Below are positions 31,480 to 43,121 of a stretch of 64,000 nt of DNA, piece by piece. Source of the DNA: Gaertneriomyces semiglobifer (taxonomy: Eukaryota; Chytridiomycota; Chytridiomycetes; Spizellomycetales; Spizellomycetaceae); assembly GCA_025558075.1 (NCBI GenBank), contig JAHLKF010000003.1, positions 1,178,001 through 1,242,000 on the forward strand, read 5' to 3'. The first letter of the stretch is position 1. Each line of letters opens with the position of its first letter. The position numbers and the translations under genes were made by a program. The notes under the pieces were generated by a model that saw only the letters and a list, made by a program, of their open reading frames with translations, was not told where the DNA came from and searched no databases.

Positions 31480-34134
31480 ATGGCATTTACGAAGCACGAG
31501 GCGTCTGTCGCTGCGCTTGGATCACCTCATTCAGAGGAGCGACTTCGCGCCATTCGGTTCATCAAGAACAGCATCATAGGGAACAAAACGAAGAAGGAGT
31601 TGTATAGCAGACTCGGCATATCCGAACGGTAGGTGGAAAGCATATTCAGGTGGTCAAAATCCGATGTTCATGGCGTGATGTAGGTTAGTAGGTCTCTTGC
31701 AGGACCCACAATGCGACGTGGAGATGCGGATAGAAGTTGTGGTGGTTGTGGGAAGCTTTGCCTACGGGAGCAATCAGAATGTTGCCCTTCTGGTACAAGC
31801 AGGAGCGATGCCACAGTTGCTAACGACTATATGCTCTGGGGATATGAGATTGATTGAAGCTGGTGCGCGGGCGCTCAGGTCGGTCTTACAAAGCCCAGCT
31901 GCCCCAAGAACGGAAATCTTTCAGGTAGGAATGCTAGTAGGTTGATGCTGGAATTCACTTCGCTTCTTATTAAGTGCTCTCTTCTCAGGGCACATACATT
32001 CAACACGTCACCCAACTACTTTCACCCGGCGCGCCTAATGCCCAAGTTAAGAGCCTGGCCCGAGTGCGAATAGCCGAAGTTGCAGCGGGTATACTTGCTC
32101 TTGTGGCTTGTGATCATCAAGAACAGATGTACATTGCCCAAAGTGGTGCGATTCCCAAATTCGTCGATCTTCTGGATCCTCAATGGTCCTCGTACCCCAA
32201 AGTACAGGAAGCTGCGTTGGAAGCGTTAGGGCACCTGTGTCGAGACAATTCCGCTGTGGCCGCCTTGGTGGTTGCTACTAAGGCACAAGATAACCATGAT
32301 CATTCAGTTGCCTTGATCCTTAGATTGGTCCGCGACCGCAGGCCCACGATCCGATTATCGGGAGCGAAATGCTTGACAAATCTGTATCGAACGCGGTCAC
32401 TGCCTCCCGAATTTCAGCATGAGGCAGTTCTTACGCTGATTCCCGTCCTCATCAAACTTTTCTCCGATGTTGTACCAATTGCCACCACAGCAGACGCGAG
32501 TGTAGCCATGCTTCAGGAACAGGCGCCCAAAGTCCTGGCGGACTTAGTGGAACCCAGCGAAGAACTGCAGAAATCGGCGATGGAAGCAGATGCTATCAAT
32601 AAACTCGCAAAGTTAATCACATCCATGAGTGCAGAGCCGGAGGACGAAAGTAAGCCGAGGATGCCGACGAAACTTGGAAAAAGAAGTCTCGCATCGCAGA
32701 AGAGCCGTGTGTTGGATATGAGCTGTGGACATGCCGACCGTGTGAAGGAGAGCGCACTGAGGGCGATTGCAGCGATATGCTCTTTCCAAGAAGATTGTCG
32801 TAAACAGGTAAGATACGCCGAAGGATAAACACATGATGGGAAAGTGTCCTGAGAGCATGTTCATAGGTAATTGAAGCGAAGTTGTTGCCGTTTATAGTGG
32901 CAGCGATGGACCATCCGAACAAGCATATGCGCGCTGTGGCTTGCGAATGTACGCGGTCGTTGTCACGCTCAGTCAAACACCTCCGAACATCACTAGTGGA
33001 CGCCGGTATTCCCGTACCTCTCATTAAGTTGCTCTCCGATGAGAGTGATGAAGTGAAAGTAACCGCATGTGCCGCATTATGCAATATCGTGATGGACTTC
33101 TCGCCAATGAAGAAGACTGTCTTGGAGAAGGGAGGATTAGAGCGTCTCATTGAAATGGCCAATAGCATGGATGACAAATTGCGGCTTAATGCTGTCTGGG
33201 CACTGAAGAACCTACTCTACCACGCTGATAGCGGGGTGAAGGCAAAAGTGATGGCCCAGCTTGGTTGGACCGGCTTATTAAGGTGCGCGATTCGCTCTTG
33301 GTATATCGGAAGCAGTAGTTGACTTACAGGGTCCTAGACTACTTGACGATGAGGATGCCGGAATTCAGGAACAAGCACTGAATTTACTCCGAAATCTTGC
33401 GTGTGGGAAAGAAGAAGACATTGACATGGTCGTCGAAGGATTCGGAGAACAGCAATTGTTGGACAATTTGGAACGCAAGCTGCTGACGCCAAGCCAAAAT
33501 CACGACGTTGTCTTGCAGGCATTGTACGTCATTGTTAACGTCGCCACCGGAAGAGATCAGCACAAGACTGCAATAATGGACCGTCTCCCAATTGTACAGA
33601 GTATACTGAATTACATGGTAAGGACCGTACTGGTCTTCTCCACTCATTCCGCCAGTAATTCTCATTTTGCGCACACAGTCACATTCAAAGCCTCAAGTAC
33701 GAGCAGCTACTGCGTGGTGCGTTATCAACCTCACATGGACAGACGATGCTGGATGCCAGGAACGTCTCGTCCGTCTTCGAAACATGGGCTTTGAGTCGAA
33801 GTTGCAACAGTTGTTGGAAGATGAGAATACGGACGTGAAAGAACATGCACGGACGGCCCTGCAGCACTTCGGACATGGCGAGAGTGGTTCCAGTGGAGAT
33901 GCTTCGGGAGGTGGTATTGTTCCAATGGAAATTTCAGGGAGTGCTGCCGGAAGTGCTTCAGGAAGCAACAGCGAAACTCAAGGCACGAGTACCTCAGTGG
34001 GTGGCCGGTTAAGGAGGGCGATTACGCGTGATCGAGACAGAGATCGCGACCGTGAGAGGGGTGGAGACAGTGGTGGTGGCGGTGGTGGAGTAACGTTTGG
34101 AATTCTGCATGCAAGTCGACGTACCCGGGATTGA
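31480..34134 (+). CDS. ARMC8: ARMC8/Gid5, armadillo subunit of the GID/CTLH ubiquitin ligase
   Basis: Join 31480-31628, 31684-31924, 31989-32807, 32867-33282, 33338-33617, 33679-34134 (786 aa). Armadillo repeats run nearly end to end: VVVVVGSFAYGSNQNVALLVQAGAMPQLL, IPKFVDLLDPQWSSYPKVQEAALEALGHLCRD, VKVTACAALCNIVMDFSPMK, LRLNAVWALKNLLYHAD, QEQALNLLRNLACGKEEDI and RAATAWCVINLTWTDDAGCQERLVRLRNMGFESKLQQLLEDENTDVKEHARTALQHF, the last being the most diagnostic ARMC8 segment. Gid5/ARMC8 holds substrate receptors on the CTLH/GID E3. The C-terminus is a Gly/Ser-rich tail plus an RDRDRDRDRER run absent from animal orthologs. The start at 31480 has the only good N-terminus found; the final codons overlap a tRNA-like stretch. 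Confidence 0.93.
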
Positions 34135-34157
34135 ACCCGAAGCGGCTATGATCCGCT
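34121..34157 (-). other. tRNA-like 3'-half sequence overlapping the ARMC8 stop
   Basis: On the minus strand 34157-34141 forms a perfect 5-bp stem (AGCGG/CCGCT) with a 7-nt loop ATCATAG, where U33 and anticodon CAT (Met) fit. It is followed by CGGGTTCAATCCCG, a T-arm-like hairpin at 34137-34124. No D-arm or acceptor stem is visible upstream, so this is at best a relic and not a functional tRNA. Confidence 0.4.
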
Positions 34158-34371
34158 ATGTGTGTGTATATAATCGCGATAGGCAATCAAACGCCAATGG
34201 ATGACTGTAATCGTTGACGCTTCCGCTTCGGAAATTTCCCTGAGTGATTTTGCTCATCTAGCAGATATGCCGGCGCCAAACGTCCGCCCAGGAGCCGCAC
34301 TTGCTCTACTGAGGTGGGTTAGGGCGCACTTTGACAGTGATATTTCTGGTACCAGGGAAAAGTGGAATATA

Positions 34372-35484
34372 TCAAGAAAATGGCTCCGTTGAGTCAGCTT
34401 TCCCGCTTGCCTCCAGTTCGGCAGTTAGTACCAGCCCACTTCGCTTTCTCTTTGGTTTCCTGACAAGTGGGACTACCTCTGAATCAATGCCAGCCACATC
34501 TCGTTTCGTCGGTGCAAATTCACACTCGACGTCTGGGAGTAAAGATTCCGGACCAGACGACGTCAACTCGTGCATGAGCTCTTGAGCCAGTACAGCAATT
34601 GCCAAAAGCGCGGAACCGTCCATGGCATAGAAAAGCGAGCCATTACCACTTTCCGCCAAAGTTAGCTGATCAGGGTGCGACGCATACATTGCTGATGCCG
34701 TGGCATGAATGGCATCGAGCAAATCCGCAGGAGGAAGTCGGAAACGTGTCTGCTCGTAGGGACTAAGACGTATGTCATCCGGAATGTTGGCAGAAACATT
34801 GGGCAAGGGCGTCCCGCGATGCTCCGAGAGCATCTGCCAGAGCTTGACCATTTTGGAAAAGTTTTGTCGGCCATACCGTCCGCTATTTGGACCGTAGCGG
34901 TTTCTGGAGAAAGTTGTGCCAATCCAGGGATCATCATCCCCAGGAATCACACGATATGCATGTCTATCTTGATCACCGCTGGCGGCCACTGCACCAACAA
35001 AGTTTTTGTCGAGTAATGACCGCGCGCCCTTCTCAATGTTGGAACCAATGACTGCTTTTGTGTTGCGTATGTGGCAAACCCGACCATCGTCCCTACAAGC
35101 GGAACAGCGCCTGCCGGTTTCATAAGCGTTGCAGTTCCTCGTCGCATCTCTCCCTTTAAAGATACAGCGATCGCACGCAATGTATCTGTGCGGTCCCCGT
35201 CGTGTTTGGGATCTCCTCCCTGCTTGCAGAGACGGTACCTCGTCATTCTCAGAAATCGGTTCCACTATGTCCATTCTCGAACCAGCTCCAGCCGTCTGCT
35301 CATGGCTATCGTGTAATTCCATGTTGGCTTCCATTATCACCACCTTTTCGACCATGAGCGCTTTGTATAGGTCCTTGGATGTGCACCAAAAACTTGAACT
35401 CTTCATGAAAGTGTCCGAACGACGCCCTAACCCCAACACACACACTCGACCAGAGCGTGTTGCCTCGATCTGTTTCTCTCGCAA
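34372..35484 (-). CDS. Zinc-cluster-like putative transcription factor
   Basis: Open frame of 370 aa without introns. Six Cys at 104, 107, 118, 127, 130 and 137 (YIACDRCIFKGR, then RNCNAYETGRRCSACRDDGRVCH) have spacing C-x2-C-x10-C-x8-C-x2-C-x6-C. This resembles the fungal Zn2Cys6 DNA-binding cluster, but the usual gap between Cys2 and Cys3 is six residues. RSQTRRGPHR just before it is basic. A basic KPKRKR stretch near 350 could be a nuclear signal. No fungal-specific TF middle domain was recognised. The true start may be at an internal Met (~51 or ~55), as the first 50 residues look unlike the rest. Divergent from CSE1, with 194 bp between ATGs. Confidence 0.55.
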   Translation of the reverse strand: MREKQIEATRSGRVCVLGLGRRSDTFMKSSSFWCTSKDLYKALMVEKVVIMEANMELHDSHEQTAGAGSRMDIVEPISENDEVPSLQAGRRSQTRRGPHRYIACDRCIFKGRDATRNCNAYETGRRCSACRDDGRVCHIRNTKAVIGSNIEKGARSLLDKNFVGAVAASGDQDRHAYRVIPGDDDPWIGTTFSRNRYGPNSGRYGRQNFSKMVKLWQMLSEHRGTPLPNVSANIPDDIRLSPYEQTRFRLPPADLLDAIHATASAMYASHPDQLTLAESGNGSLFYAMDGSALLAIAVLAQELMHELTSSGPESLLPDVECEFAPTKRDVAGIDSEVVPLVRKPKRKRSGLVLTAELEASGKADSTEPFS

Positions 35485-35678
35485 CAGGGTGACCTCCAGG
35501 GAAGCAATCGGCTATATTCCCTAGCACTGCTTTGTCGCTGAAGCCTTTTCGATTTCTCCTGCTTCTACAGTTGCAATTGTCAGCAAAAAGTCGGGTGGTA
35601 CGTATGTGTCGTTCAACAATGTCGATCTCGTGCGAGTTCAAAGTTTCCCTTCTAATTTATTAGTGCAAACATTACAAG

Positions 35679-38600
35679 ATGACTACCATGGAGGCGTCGC
35701 CAGAAATTATTGGCCAATTAGCACACTACTTGACGCAAACCACTAGTCCAGATGTTGCGATTCGGAAAGGAGGTGCGGGGGCATTCGGCGTTGATCTTGA
35801 TTACGTCGGCCACGAGCGGGGAGCTTACTGTATTACTTCTTGGTTATTCCGTCTACAGCTGAACAAGCGTTATCTCAGTTTGAACTTCAACAGAACTTTC
35901 CCATAGTGCTCCTTCACCTCGTCCAGAGTGCAGAGACGCCCGCGGAAGTTCGACTTGCCGGCGCCATCTACTTTAAGAACTTTGTACGGAAGAATTGGTC
36001 GATAGAGGATGGTACGGACAGGATATCACAAGCAGATCGTCAGGCAATTAAAGCATACATTGTCGGCATGATGCTGGCGCTTCCATCTGCTCTGCAATTA
36101 CAGATTGCAGATGCGGTAACAAAGATTGCCGAAATTGACTTTCCCGCACAATGGCAAACCCTCCTACCGGATCTTACAAGTCGACTGAATCATATAGATT
36201 TTTCCGCCAATATTGGAATTCTACAGACGGCACATTCGATCTTTAAAAGATACCGTTCTGCGACTCGAACAGATGAGCTGTTCGTTGAAATCAAGTTCGT
36301 GCTGGAACAGTTTGCGATGCCTCTCATGCAATACCTTCAAGCGCTCGACGCGACTGTGGAACAGAATGCGCAAAACGCTACAATTCTACAAACTCTGATG
36401 CAGAACATTTTCCTAATTGCTAAAATATTCTACGACCTTAACTGTCAAGATCTGCCGGAGTTCTTTGAGGATAATCAGGCGACTTTTATGGGGCTCTTTC
36501 AAAAATACCTAGCCTACGAAAACCCCGTTTTGGAAACGGATGATGACGCTGATGCAAGTGAAATCGAGAAAGTAAAAGCCGCAATATGCGAAAACATTGA
36601 CCTGTATGCCAAAAGATACGAGGAAGATTTCCAATCATTGCCACAATTTGTTGAGACAGTATGGGTCTTGCTGACGAGAACTGGGCTGCAACCAAAATAC
36701 GATTTGTTAGTTAGCAAAGCGATTGGGTTTTTGACATCCGTGGTTAAACCTGCCCGGCATCGTGCCCTTTTTGAGAACCCGGAGACCTTGCGAAGCATTT
36801 GCGAGAAGATTGTTCTTCCGAATATGGGACTTCGAGAGTCTGACGAAGAACTGTTTGAAGATGACCCGATTGAGTTCATTCGTCGCGATATGGAGGGTCA
36901 GGATACTGACACTCGTAGACGTGCGGCGTCTGACTTGGTTCGCGGGTTGTTGGAGCATTTCGCCAAGGAAGTGACCGAGATTTTTACTGGATACGTTGCC
37001 CTCAACCTGCAAAATTATGAGGCGAATCCGTCACAAAACTGGAAAGCTAAGGACACTGCACTTTATCTGATAACGGCTCTTTCAGCCCGGTCAACCACTG
37101 TTCAGAGTGGCGTAACAAAAGTGAATGAGTTCATTGAGATCATCCCAGTTTTCACCCAGCACATTCTTCCCGACTTACAAACACCAGCAGACAGCGCTTC
37201 TCATCCCATCATTAAGGTTGACGCCATCAAGTTCCTTATGGTCTTCCGGAGTCAACTATCAAAAGAGCAACTGCTTGGTGTTTTTCCTTACTTACTCAAC
37301 CATCTTGCTTCCGACAACTACGTTGTTTACACGTACGCTGCGGTGTGCATGGAACGAATTCTTGCTACGAAAATGCCGAATGGCGCTTTCTTGTTTCACG
37401 AGGGTGACATTGTGAATGTGGCGCACCCCATCTTGAAGCACATTTGTGACCTTATTGAGAGGAATGGCCAAACCCCAGCGAAGCTTGCGGAAAATGACTA
37501 TCTCATGAAGGCGGCGATGCGCATTATCATTGTAGCAAAGCACGATCTCGAACCAGCCGCTGTGGAGCTTGTTCAACGCCTGGGCAACATCATTAGCGTC
37601 ATAATGAAAAACCCCAGTAATCCCAAATTCAATCATTACACCTTCGAAGCACTTGCAGCTCTCATTAGGTTTGCGCCTTGTTGGAGTCTTGCCGTGATGC
37701 GGCCGCCCTTCTCACCATACTTTTTTAGGTTCATTTGCGCTCGTAAACCGGCACTCGTTGCGGAATTCGAGACACTTCTACTGCCGATGTTCCAGAGCAT
37801 CATGAAGGAGGATGTCGCTGGTGTGTAAGCTTGAGTCAGAGGCCGCTGTCTTGGCTCGTCCGCTAACAGATCTTTCCTACAGAGTTCAAGCCGTATGTGT
37901 TTCAACTCTTATCTCTGATGCTGGATTATCATGCCGACGGTAGTATTCCTGAGCTGTACCGTGCACTGCTCAACGAACTTCTCGTCCCTGCTCTTTGGGA
38001 ATCCAAGGGTGCGTCCACGAGTAATGCTTGCGCTGCGTGCTGCTGTAATCTCAACCATTTGAACCACAGGAAACATTCCCGCTCTAATCCGACTGCTACA
38101 ATCATACGTTGCCAAAGGTCCAACACTTATCGCGGAGAAGAGTGTATTGAATCAAGTTTTGGGTGTGTGCAACATGCTCATCCGAGTCAAGTCTACCGCC
38201 CATTTCGGCTTCGACCTGTTGGCAACTCTCTTCGAGAATGTTCCAATGTAACTGGCTCCACTGGCATCTTTACTCCCGGCAATTGCTTACCGTTTACATT
38301 TAGGGAGGTGCTCAATAGCTACATGAAGCCGGTCTTCGTCTTGATCCTCACCTGTCTGAGTAACAACAAGGGTCACAGATATATGCGCGATTTCGTCAAC
38401 TTCATGGCACGTTTATTCGTCATCCAAAAGCCCGATTTTAATGTGGACATGATCATAAGCACTTTCGATTCTTTGCAACCAACGTATGAGATCCCTGCAT
38501 TGTGGCTAGTTGGAACGTATGACTTACGACATACTTTTTGTAGTCCATTGTTCGCGAACATTCTGCAGAATGTTATCATCAAAGAGTTGGAGGACCAGCT

Positions 38601-39130
38601 CACTCCCGAGGAACGCAAAACCACCATAGTTGGCTTCACGAATGTATTGAGTTTTAGTACCACTATGACCACCGAGCCATATCAACAAGCATGGTGCGTT
38701 ACCACAAAAGTGCTGCATGTGGCAATCTAGTAACTGACAAGGCGCGCTGGTAGGTGTGCTCTGCTGGTTGCATTGATGAGGCTATGTGAAATACCGATGG
38801 CCCAGACAAGCAAGCCATCAGAGGAGGAACAATTGTACACGTTTGACTTGGAAGAGGACTTCAGCTACCAAGCATCCTTCGCCAAACTAACAGTAGTAGG
38901 CCAAAAGCGTGTCGACCGCACTGCAGGCATAGCGGACGCCAAAAGTTACCTTGCTGCCCAGGTGTCTGCGACGCTCTCCAAAAACCCTATGGTATGTTCA
39001 TCCCAGGCGGTTCTCGAAGTATTACTGTGACATGTGCCTAATATCCCCGTAGTTACCAGAAAAACTTCCGCCAAACGTTCTCCAGAGGCTCGTGGAGTAC
39101 ATCTCTGCTGCTGGAACCCCTCTCAGATGA
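35679..39130 (+). CDS. CSE1: CSE1/CAS, exportin-2 (importin-alpha export receptor)
   Basis: Nine exons, join 35679-35772, 35859-37668, 37729-37820, 37883-38008, 38070-38247, 38304-38483, 38544-38693, 38754-38991, 39053-39130 (981 aa, close to the family's ~960-970). Characteristic blocks: GAEQALSQFELQQNFPIVLL at the importin-beta N-terminal domain; RLAGAIYFKNFVRKNW; FPAQWQTLLPDLTSRL; LFEDDPIEFIRRDMEGQDTDTRRRAASDLVRGL, the most conserved Cse1 segment; NHLASDNYVVYTYAA; and FEALAALIR. HEAT-repeat karyopherin that, with RanGTP, returns importin-alpha to the cytoplasm. One 60-nt intron (37669-37728) is in frame and could be missed by a gene finder; removing it restores the family alignment. Converges with INTS9, 96 bp between stops. 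Confidence 0.95.
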
Positions 39131-39226
39131 GCCATAAGCTACTCATCGGTCAGTAATTGCAATTAATCTTATGGCACTAGTGTAATTAGATCCAAAACAT
39201 GTAACTTGTCACATAGTATTATCATA

Positions 39227-41560
39227 TCAATCGCCACTCACAGGTGGTTCCCGCAGTATCGCCTGTAGTAGACGCATGACAGCCATGCTCTCGGTTTGTA
39301 TGCGAACTAAACCTTCTTCGACTGCCAGCCTGTCCGCCCCACCGTTCCAGTCAAGTACAAACCCTGACTTGTTGATCGCAGCAGTTCCAGGCCCAAGCTA
39401 GCGTGACAGATGTTAGATCTAGAAAACGCACAGTGTCAACGACAGGGACTGCACCTGATGCCTACACCTCTTCACTAGCATGTCAGGCGCAAGATTGCCC
39501 GTGTTCATCGCGGGCAGCGTTACGGTGCGAGGTACATGTGGAAGGACCACAACCCCATCTACATCCGCCACCGCAACACCAGATATTCGTACGTCCAAAG
39601 GATCGGAAGGGTTCGCCCGCTGCCGTTCAACGGTCGCCAAGAACTACAGGAGGGTAAGGCGTGAGAAAATGGGTAAAACCACGTAACAAGATGCCCAAGT
39701 ACCTCCTGAGGTATCAAACCCTGAGTTTGGTTCCTCTCGAACTGAACTCTAGTAAATGCAAAAGGCGTCAGGTCAATGAAGGACGTTCCTTTCTGAAGTG
39801 TTCTGGGTGGCATGACCGGAGTCGCTGATGCGGACGGCGCAATCAATACTCGGCCGCTTAGTCGCTGTGCGATTACGTCAAGTGAAAGACGAGTTTCTAA
39901 GGGGCACAGGCACACTTGCATTTTGGAGTTGCTGAAAAAGCTGCCCGGGACGGCAGGCGTGTTCAGCACCTCTGTTGAAGGCACATAAATGAGTAAGTGA
40001 GCCAGAATGGACTGCTGAGAAGAGCGCCGCATATCCCTACCAGTCATTACCAGAAGGTTGCGGGGGTCTCGCTTCCATCGGCGGAAAAGCTTTGAAAATT
40101 CGCCGGCTATAAGGGATGGGTGCCCAACAAAGACAATATATGGTCCCCTATACGAAAATATTGAATCCGCGTGTTCATGATGATGAAGTAGTCGCTCCTC
40201 CAGCAAATCGTTAAGAATTAGCGGGTGACGCGCCTCATATATGTGCATTTGTCGGTCCTTGCTCATCCTGTGTAGCACAACCTGATCAGAGAAAAGCAAT
40301 CGAATTTACTCCTGCGAGAACCAGGGTGCGCACCATTCGCCTTGGATATTTGCAAACTGCAGCGAGCGTTTGGCCACCGGTGAAACGACATGCATCGGAG
40401 TCTCAGTAAACCCTCGCGCCTTCAAGTCTTGCGAGATGATGGATATCAATTCAAACATGTTTCCACATGGATGGACCGGTATCAGAATATTGCCATGATG
40501 TTGAATGCTTCGAGCTGAAGAGAGTTCAGCGCTGGGCGTAAAGCAAAATACTTTGGATGTTCTCACCGATCATGTCAAGCGCGACCTTTAAAGATTCCCA
40601 TAGAGGCACTTCCAGGGGTTTACATACTTGGGTGGTAATGATGGCATCCACGTCGGACAGTGGACTCGTATCAATAATGCGGGAGTGTCCAAATTCACTG
40701 TTGGAGGAGGCGGCCAAATATGATACCTAAAGGAACTATGAGTACGCGCGGGGAGAGAACCGAGTCAGCGTTGAAAGGAACTTCACCTTGCCGCTGGGCG
40801 ATTCAATAACCCAATTTGCAGCACCCAAGGAAAATCCTGAACTTCTGGGCACGATGCAAACGCCATCGCGAAGGTCCTGCGCACCCTGTCAGATAATGAG
40901 ACGCTCAAATCAGAGGTAGATATACTCACTCTGAATTCATCGTAGCGAAGTATGTTGACTTTGGACATGCATCTCTCTATGTCGTTGATGGAATATAAAT
41001 GTCGCACCTCATTGTCACATTCTACGATATATGCCGGCTCGCCCGTCTGACGATTTCTGTTCGCGTTGTTCAGGCAAAGGGTTAAGCAGGGCTGGATCCA
41101 CATATAGCTTACATGGCGAAGTTGTGAACCAGTTCCTCCATCATGAGACTGACATATGCATGCTGTCAGCGAAGAAAATGACAAAGCGTGGCCGATGTTG
41201 AGAAACTCACCGTCCGAACTCTACCGTCGGCCCAGTTGCATATATCTTACCACGGAACTGCGTGTATTCAGTTATATACGGTAGAGCCAGCATGTTATAG
41301 CAGTTTGAAATCAAAAGGCATTCGACATCTTCTAAAGCAATTGCCGAGACACCAGGCATAATCATTCGCAACGGGAGGGAAGATGCGAAGCCGGAAGAGA
41401 CCATGGAGGCCCCCCCCTGGCTTTGCTCCACATTACGTTGAAACTGGAGTTCTAGTGAGGCATCAAGCAAGATCGGGATATGCTGAAAGACGATGTGCGT
41501 GCACGGGAACTGAGGATTGTTCGAGAGCGAAGCCTGGGTCTTAAAGTTAGACCTCGCCAT
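39227..41560 (-). CDS. INTS9: INTS9-like Integrator subunit (metallo-beta-lactamase / beta-CASP fold, inactive)
   Basis: Ten exons, 41560-41211, 41148-41113, 41056-40930, 40885-40787, 40726-40567, 40514-40310, 40267-40041, 39971-39703, 39643-39455, 39397-39227 (610 aa); all phases close. Key segments: NNPQFPCTHIVFQ then ILLDASLE near the start; ECLLISNCYNMLALPYITEYTQFRGKIYATGPTVEFGR; PRSSGFSLGAANWVIESPSGKVSYLA; GNILIPVHPCGNMFEL; YIVFVGHPSLIAGEFSKLF; LCPLETRLSLDVIAQRL. Where catalytic relatives (INTS11, CPSF73) have HxHxDH, this has NCYNML, as INTS9 does, so it is a non-catalytic partner. Integrator cleaves snRNA 3' ends and attenuates transcription in animals. The N-terminus (MARSNFKTQASL) is the least certain part. 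Shares a 313-bp divergent interval with the CaaX protein gene. Confidence 0.85.
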
Positions 41561-41873
41561 TTTACCAGATAGACGAATACAAACTCCTGTACACCACATA
41601 CAATCTCTACGTACGGATAATGCTCGTTGGCATCCATCTGGAACATCGATCACTGGCTTTAGACCACCTCATTCCCTGGCCTTCCAGTTAAAATTAAGAT
41701 CTTTTGAAAAGTTCGGATGGGTCGAAAGTGGTCATGTCCGCGTTATTGATTGCACCAAGTAAGCGCTTACATAACTCCGGTTTCGCGCTCGGACAGACCG
41801 GCATGCTACACATTGCCTTGATCAAGAGCTTAACAAATGACAACAAGCAACTTAATGGAATGGAACGGATATT

Positions 41874-43121
41874 ATGAGCCACAGTCTGCTATTTGGAGTG
41901 CCCGCTTCCAGGACTTCACAGTCTCAGCGGGCGGTCTATCCCGAACCTTCAGAATACCCCGAATCATCGACAAACAGTCCCAAACCCCAACCTCGACATA
42001 GCCTTCTGTCCACTGGCTCATCCCGCGTTAGTCCGTCTCCACTGGACACTCAAACATCTACCTCTTCCCAGCCAATACCCCCTCGACCACGATCTTTACT
42101 CAACCCTGATGCCTCGGGTCGTCTTCCAGCAAGAGCGGTTTCGCAGCCGGTACTAAACCAGTATGATAGAGAATCTTTATTTGGCAAGTCTTCCGTTGCT
42201 GCTTTTGACAGTCCAGGCGGGAGTCGAAACCTTTTGGCGGATGGGATCAAATCACCCGGTTCCAAAGGCACTTTAACAGAGGACGACAAGTCGCCAAAAT
42301 CTCGAAGTCCATTTTATTCTCCAAAACAAAGCTCCTTGGAGCTTTCAGACAATAAACGACACGCTTTCGAAGAAGGCAGGCGATCAGAAATGCTGCTAGG
42401 AGGTCGTCGAAACCCACTTGCAACCGAAGGAATCGAATCGCGCAGGAACACAGAGGCGCTTGATGAAACCGTATCTTCTAGAAGGGCCGGATCGATACTA
42501 TTAGACGCACCCACTAGCGCAAGCGGATTTCCTGGGCGACGACTATCACCGTTCTCACTACAGCCTTACGTGGCCCATGGAACACAATCCCCCCAGGCCG
42601 AGCCCGTCATCGATGATCCCATGCTGGCTGCAGAGAACCTTGACAAATTGCATCCACTTACACCAATCCCGGACAAGTTCTTATCGCAAGCATGGCGAGA
42701 AAAACTGTTACGAATCAAAATGGAAGATTTTAACCTTGTGGCACAGCGACTTGAAAAAGTGGAACAGGAAGGATGGTTTTCCGGTGAATTTGATGTCGAG
42801 CTTCTGGATGTGGTGCAGAGGGAAACTGCTGAAGAGAGTGACTTTGCTGCTGGCGGCGTAAAAAAGGTCATGGAGGACAAGCTTCCATCTACCATAGGCG
42901 GACGCGGACTCGCCGGGGCAGGGCCATCTGGCAGCGTACGGTTACCGCCAATAGAACGATCACTCCCAAACCGAGTTACTGAACTTGAAAATGGAATTTC
43001 CCGACCTCTTCTTGCGCCTTCATCTAGTGTAAAAACGGAAATTTTACCTGAATCGGCAACCGACGGCGAAGCAAAGCCCGCACCACAAGCCAATAAAAGC
43101 CGTTGTTGTAGTATAATATAA
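41874..43121 (+). CDS. Disordered protein with C-terminal CaaX box, unknown function
   Basis: Single exon, 415 aa, no family recognised. Residues 1-250 are Ser/Pro/Arg-rich and low in hydrophobic residues (disordered), with several RSLL / SRNLL-type short motifs (RHSLL, PRSLL, SRNLL, GSILL) that look like repeated units. Residues ~265-330 (KLHPLTPIPDKFLSQAWREKLLRIKMEDFNLVAQRLEKVEQEGWFSGEFDVELLDVV) are the only folded, probably helical, part. The last residues are KSRCCSII: CSII is a CaaX prenylation box and the Cys before it could be palmitoylated, so membrane anchoring is expected. Small GTPase-like ends, but no GTPase domain is present. Possible adaptor at a membrane (inference). Confidence 0.75.
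   Translation: MSHSLLFGVPASRTSQSQRAVYPEPSEYPESSTNSPKPQPRHSLLSTGSSRVSPSPLDTQTSTSSQPIPPRPRSLLNPDASGRLPARAVSQPVLNQYDRESLFGKSSVAAFDSPGGSRNLLADGIKSPGSKGTLTEDDKSPKSRSPFYSPKQSSLELSDNKRHAFEEGRRSEMLLGGRRNPLATEGIESRRNTEALDETVSSRRAGSILLDAPTSASGFPGRRLSPFSLQPYVAHGTQSPQAEPVIDDPMLAAENLDKLHPLTPIPDKFLSQAWREKLLRIKMEDFNLVAQRLEKVEQEGWFSGEFDVELLDVVQRETAEESDFAAGGVKKVMEDKLPSTIGGRGLAGAGPSGSVRLPPIERSLPNRVTELENGISRPLLAPSSSVKTEILPESATDGEAKPAPQANKSRCCSII

Noticed and set aside
40622..40627. GTATGT donor inside INTS9 exon 5
   Set aside because: Using it truncates the conserved region; reading through to the GTGAGA donor at 40566 restores the family alignment.
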